A stretch of DNA of 55,243 nucleotides from Oscillospiraceae bacterium (GTDB lineage: Bacteria > Bacillota > Clostridia > Oscillospirales > Ruminococcaceae). The number at the start of each line of letters is the position of its first letter. The first letter of the stretch is position 1. Shown here in pieces: positions 52,525 through 55,243 of this stretch. The DNA is taken from positions 1 to 55,243 of the forward strand of contig JAFTXQ010000007.1 of assembly GCA_017461565.1 (NCBI GenBank). The letters are read 5' to 3'. The position numbers and the translations under genes were made by a program. The notes under the pieces are model-generated. The model made no database searches and had not been told where the DNA came from. It worked only from the letters and a program-made list of their open reading frames with translations.

Positions 52525-53388
52525 TTACATATCACCGAAATGATATATGCACACATCCTCAAGGCTTGGCTCGCACAGGACGGCGTTTTCATCGGGACGC
52601 TCCTCGCTGATTATGCGCAGGGTGTAATCGGTGCCGTTGTTATGCACGTTTGACACACGCAGTCTGCCCATGTAGTCCATGACCTCGCTGTTCTGCACAT
52701 GACATTCCCACACCTTGCCCTTTACGGTATCGCACAGCTTTTCCTGCGGTCCTGTTTCTATTATCCTGCCGTTATCCATAAGTATAACGGTCTTTGCCAC
52801 ATAGGCGATATCGGTAACGATGTGGGTGGCAAGCAGTACGATCTTGTCCGTTCCGAGGGAGCTTATAACGTTGCGGAAGCGTATACGCTCCTTTGCGTCA
52901 AGACCTGCGGTAGGCTCGTCAAATATGAGTATCCTCGGCTCTCCGACTATCGCCTGTGCGATACCGAGGCGCTGCTTCATTCCGCCCGAAAATGCGCCGA
53001 TCTTCTTTCTGGCGTCGTTCTGAAGATTTACCTTTGTCAGTATCTCCGTTGCGTAGCCGTCGGGGTCGGCAGGGGAGTATCTTTTCAGGGTCATTATGTA
53101 TTTTATATAGTCCAGTGCGGTAAAGTTGCGGTAGAAATCTATGCCCTGCGGCATAAAGCCCAGATGAGAGATGTAATCTCCGCTGCCGCCGTCCTGAAAA
53201 CCGATATCACCGCTGTCCCTGCCGATAATTCCTGCGATGATGTTGATAAGGGTGGACTTTCCTGCGCCGTTCGGTCCCAGCAGACCGTATACGCCCTCGT
53301 TAAAGGTGAAGGTGAAGTCCTCAAGCGCATTGCGGCGCTTTTTGCCTTTGGTGTAGGATTTTGTGATGCCGTTAAGTTTAAGTTCCAT
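52525..53388 (-). CDS. ABC transporter ATPase, BcrA-like
   Basis: 287 residues. Walker A GPNGAGKST (38-46), signature FSGGMKQR, Walker B ILIFDEPTAGLD and ATHIVTDI switch. The C-terminal ~70-residue extension fits ATPases paired with ABC-2 permeases (lantibiotic/bacitracin self-protection or export types). It is centrally placed between lipoprotein and permease genes. Confidence 0.92.
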   Translation of the reverse strand: MELKLNGITKSYTKGKKRRNALEDFTFTFNEGVYGLLGPNGAGKSTLINIIAGIIGRDSGDIGFQDGGSGDYISHLGFMPQGIDFYRNFTALDYIKYIMTLKRYSPADPDGYATEILTKVNLQNDARKKIGAFSGGMKQRLGIAQAIVGEPRILIFDEPTAGLDAKERIRFRNVISSLGTDKIVLLATHIVTDIAYVAKTVILMDNGRIIETGPQEKLCDTVKGKVWECHVQNSEVMDYMGRLRVSNVHNNGTDYTLRIISEERPDENAVLCEPSLEDVCIYHFGDM

Positions 53389-53427
53389 AAGTTATACCTC
53401 GTTTGTTTCTGAAATAATCTGAGCCTG

Positions 53428-54510
53428 TCAACTATGCGGAAGAATAGCACTTGCGAAGGTCGCTGATTCTGCATAAAATTCTTTTTCATTACTGTCACAG
53501 CATATAGCAACAGTATTTATCGTATCATAGGCGTTTACATTGGCAAGCTCAGCCGGTTCGAAATAGTAAACATATCCGGGCACAGCGTCTATCTGCATAT
53601 ATCCCGTGCCATCCGAAAGCGTCGCAGGAGCGCCGTTGACAATGAAGAATAAGCGGAACGTTCCGCTGAAACCTGTCGTAAAGACCACGCCAAGTTTTGC
53701 TTTGCCGTCCTCCTGCAGTACAAGGTCATAGTTCAGAAGATCATCATAAGCGGTAGACATGGTATGATCGAAATTGTTACTGCTGCGCAGTCGTGAATAT
53801 TTTTCTTTTATAGCATCGGTGATAAGATCTTTCTGATATTCTGTATTTATCTTTTTGTCGCAGTAATTTGTGATGGGTGTTTTCACATTTATCTTTAACC
53901 CGCCCGGGGTCAGATGCTGATGCTGAAAACCACTTGACTTATAATTCTCTGTGACCCTGTAATGCGGATTGCTTACATACGTGAACGCAAGTCTGAGTTG
54001 TTCCATGTCCTTGTCTGCTTCAGCTATGACAGGTTCAAAGCTCAGCTCAAGCACCTCGCTGATGTATTCTTTGGTAGTTGGGTCATATTCAAATTCATGA
54101 ATATACATTTCGGTCGGCTGGCTGCCCTTTGCCGATATCTTCTGATGAATGGCATTCAGGGAGAGGGCTATACCTATCGTAACACGCTCGGGCTTTACAG
54201 GAGAATCGTTTTCAACGGATACCCTGACCGAAACATCTATACTGCCGCCGTTATAATCCATAACGTTATCAGTATTATTTACAGGCTCCACCACATCGAT
54301 ATCGAACGAGCATCCGTTAAGCGCGTCAAGCACCTCTTTTGCGGCTATATTAGGCGGTTTGCCTTCAACAGTTTCTGCAAATTCGGGAGCTGTGGTCGCA
54401 AAAGGGTCGGATATAGTCTGCTCCGATGATGAGATGTCCTGCGGTGTGCTGCAGGCGGTGAGCATAACAAATGCTGAAAATACAGCAAGAATTGTTCTTA
54501 TCTTTTTCAC
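53428..54510 (-). CDS. Lipoprotein, paralogue 1 of the ABC operon
   Basis: About 360 residues. Start GTG at 54510 (MKKIRTILAV) follows AAAGGA; a GTG five codons earlier would put that site inside the gene. Signal ends in lipobox LTAC, so it is a lipid-anchored extracellular protein. No recognised domain; predicted beta-rich body with a pattern (FEPVIAE.DKD, YVSNPHYRV, VKTPITNYCDKKI, GYVYYFEPAELANVNAYDTI) shared with the next upstream gene. It probably serves as the substrate-facing partner of the ABC complex. Confidence 0.8.
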   Translation of the reverse strand: MKKIRTILAVFSAFVMLTACSTPQDISSSEQTISDPFATTAPEFAETVEGKPPNIAAKEVLDALNGCSFDIDVVEPVNNTDNVMDYNGGSIDVSVRVSVENDSPVKPERVTIGIALSLNAIHQKISAKGSQPTEMYIHEFEYDPTTKEYISEVLELSFEPVIAEADKDMEQLRLAFTYVSNPHYRVTENYKSSGFQHQHLTPGGLKINVKTPITNYCDKKINTEYQKDLITDAIKEKYSRLRSSNNFDHTMSTAYDDLLNYDLVLQEDGKAKLGVVFTTGFSGTFRLFFIVNGAPATLSDGTGYMQIDAVPGYVYYFEPAELANVNAYDTINTVAICCDSNEKEFYAESATFASAILPHS

Positions 54511-54525
54511 GTTTTGTCCTTTCAC

Positions 54526-55243
54526 TTATTCTTCGTGCGGCATGATGACAAAGGGGAACTCCGCATCAGATCTTTCAAGTTCGTCAAATTCAGATGCGCT
54601 TTTTATCGCATAAGGCTTTATTGTATCATAAGCTTTAGCATCAGCTATTTCAACACAATCAAGATAATACAGATATCCGACCTCGGCGTCAACCTCGATG
54701 CAGTCAGCACCACTCGCAAGCTTTGCAGGCTTACCGTTCACCAAAAAATACACACGATATATTCCGCTTATTTCGGCTGTGAGTAAAACTCCTACTTCTG
54801 CTTTTCCTTCGTCCGTAAGGCTGATAGCATTGATCATCCTGCGGTCAAAAAGAGTTGCTCTGTTTTGTGCAAATCCCATTTTGCTGTGTATATTTGAATA
54901 CTTATTCACAACAGCGTCTGTTATAAGTATTTTTTCAAATCCCGTTTCTATTTTGGTGTCGCTGTAATTAAGTATCGGTGTTTTTACATTACATATATAA
55001 CTCGTTATTGATATCGTCGTATGTGCCCCGCCCGCCGAGGGATAGTCGGGATTGACCCTGAAATGCGGGTTATATGTCACTATCACCATCAAAGCAAGAC
55101 CCTCTTCATTTTTGTCCTGCTCTGCAATAACAGGGTCAAAGGTTATGTTCATCGTGGGTTTTGGATATGCGCCGTTTTCAGTAAGAGGATATTCCTGTGT
55201 ATACATCTGAGTATTTTCACTGCCGTTTACGGATATGTTCTGA
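54526..55243 (-). CDS. Lipoprotein-like protein, paralogue 2, truncated by window
   Basis: The frame stays open to base 55243, so the N terminus lies outside. The visible ~238 residues match the previous protein block for block (QNISVNGSENTQMYTQEY, FDPVIAEQDKN, NPHFRV, VKTPILNYSDTKI, GYLYYLDCVEIADAKAYDTI). The internal ATG at 55206 is not the true start. Stops 15 bases before paralogue 1, so the pair arose by tandem duplication and shares a transcript. Confidence 0.8.
   Translation of the reverse strand, partial: QNISVNGSENTQMYTQEYPLTENGAYPKPTMNITFDPVIAEQDKNEEGLALMVIVTYNPHFRVNPDYPSAGGAHTTISITSYICNVKTPILNYSDTKIETGFEKILITDAVVNKYSNIHSKMGFAQNRATLFDRRMINAISLTDEGKAEVGVLLTAEISGIYRVYFLVNGKPAKLASGADCIEVDAEVGYLYYLDCVEIADAKAYDTIKPYAIKSASEFDELERSDAEFPFVIMPHEE

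Overview
The window reads as chromosome of a Gram-positive gut or rumen Clostridium-class bacterium, most likely a Ruminococcus-type member of the Oscillospiraceae. This is inferred from gene content (MutS2, SpoVS/YmdB, CdaA/CdaR, ECF-type S components, a P-type ATPase of the CtpE kind, an NPxT(S/G)-type cell-wall-sorted adhesin), consensus TTGACA-17-TATAAT promoters and strong AGGAGG ribosome sites. No rRNA or species marker is present, so the genus is not proven.

Layout. 1-7430 (+): end of mutS2, ugd, a hybrid sensor kinase, then cysK, a PfkB-type pyridoxal kinase and an EamA exporter that form a tight run. 7431-13261: an AT-rich mobile cassette holding a DUF262-DUF1524 (GmrSD/type IV restriction-like) gene, a large serine recombinase of the TnpX/TndX kind with its TnpW companion, and a strange 1-kb non-coding region between them; an 18-bp perfect inverted repeat (7633-7650 / 13244-13261) may mark its ends. 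13288-15082 (-): a GGDEF protein and tRNA-Thr(CGT). 15204-22439 (+): a signal-peptidase-fold membrane protein, an ECF S component, GH36 alpha-galactosidase, upp, ymdB, spoVS and a uridine-kinase-like protein. 22558-32875 is mostly (-): an M23 murein hydrolase, a radical SAM protein, a CtpE-like ATPase, an unknown protein with a structured leader, and a cdaA-cdaR-FAD dehydrogenase operon; one ECF S gene points the other way. 33058-33824: palindromic GTAGGGGC elements and five exact 102-bp tandem repeats running into nadA. 33810-38413 (-): a six-gene operon (FakA C-terminal-like mini-protein, TIM-barrel protein, HAD phosphatase, ArsC/Spx-fold protein, CNNM/CorC protein, nadA). 38521-39193: a non-coding array of alternating hairpin and cloverleaf modules. 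39359-45551 (+): DAHP synthase and a giant adhesin. 45664-48777 (-): a MacB-like ABC system. 49426-55243 (-): an ABC-2 system with two paralogous lipoproteins and a permease fused to a lipoprotein-like domain.

The most unusual content is non-coding. First, the array at 38521-39193 keeps its predicted stems although the stem sequences differ from copy to copy (compensatory changes), which is strong evidence of selected or mechanistically maintained secondary structure. Second, the recombinase cassette carries two architecturally matching control blocks (10543-10665 and 11074-11207) built around different motifs, separated by about 17 copies of an AT-rich element phased every 20-22 bp. Both deserve comparative work.
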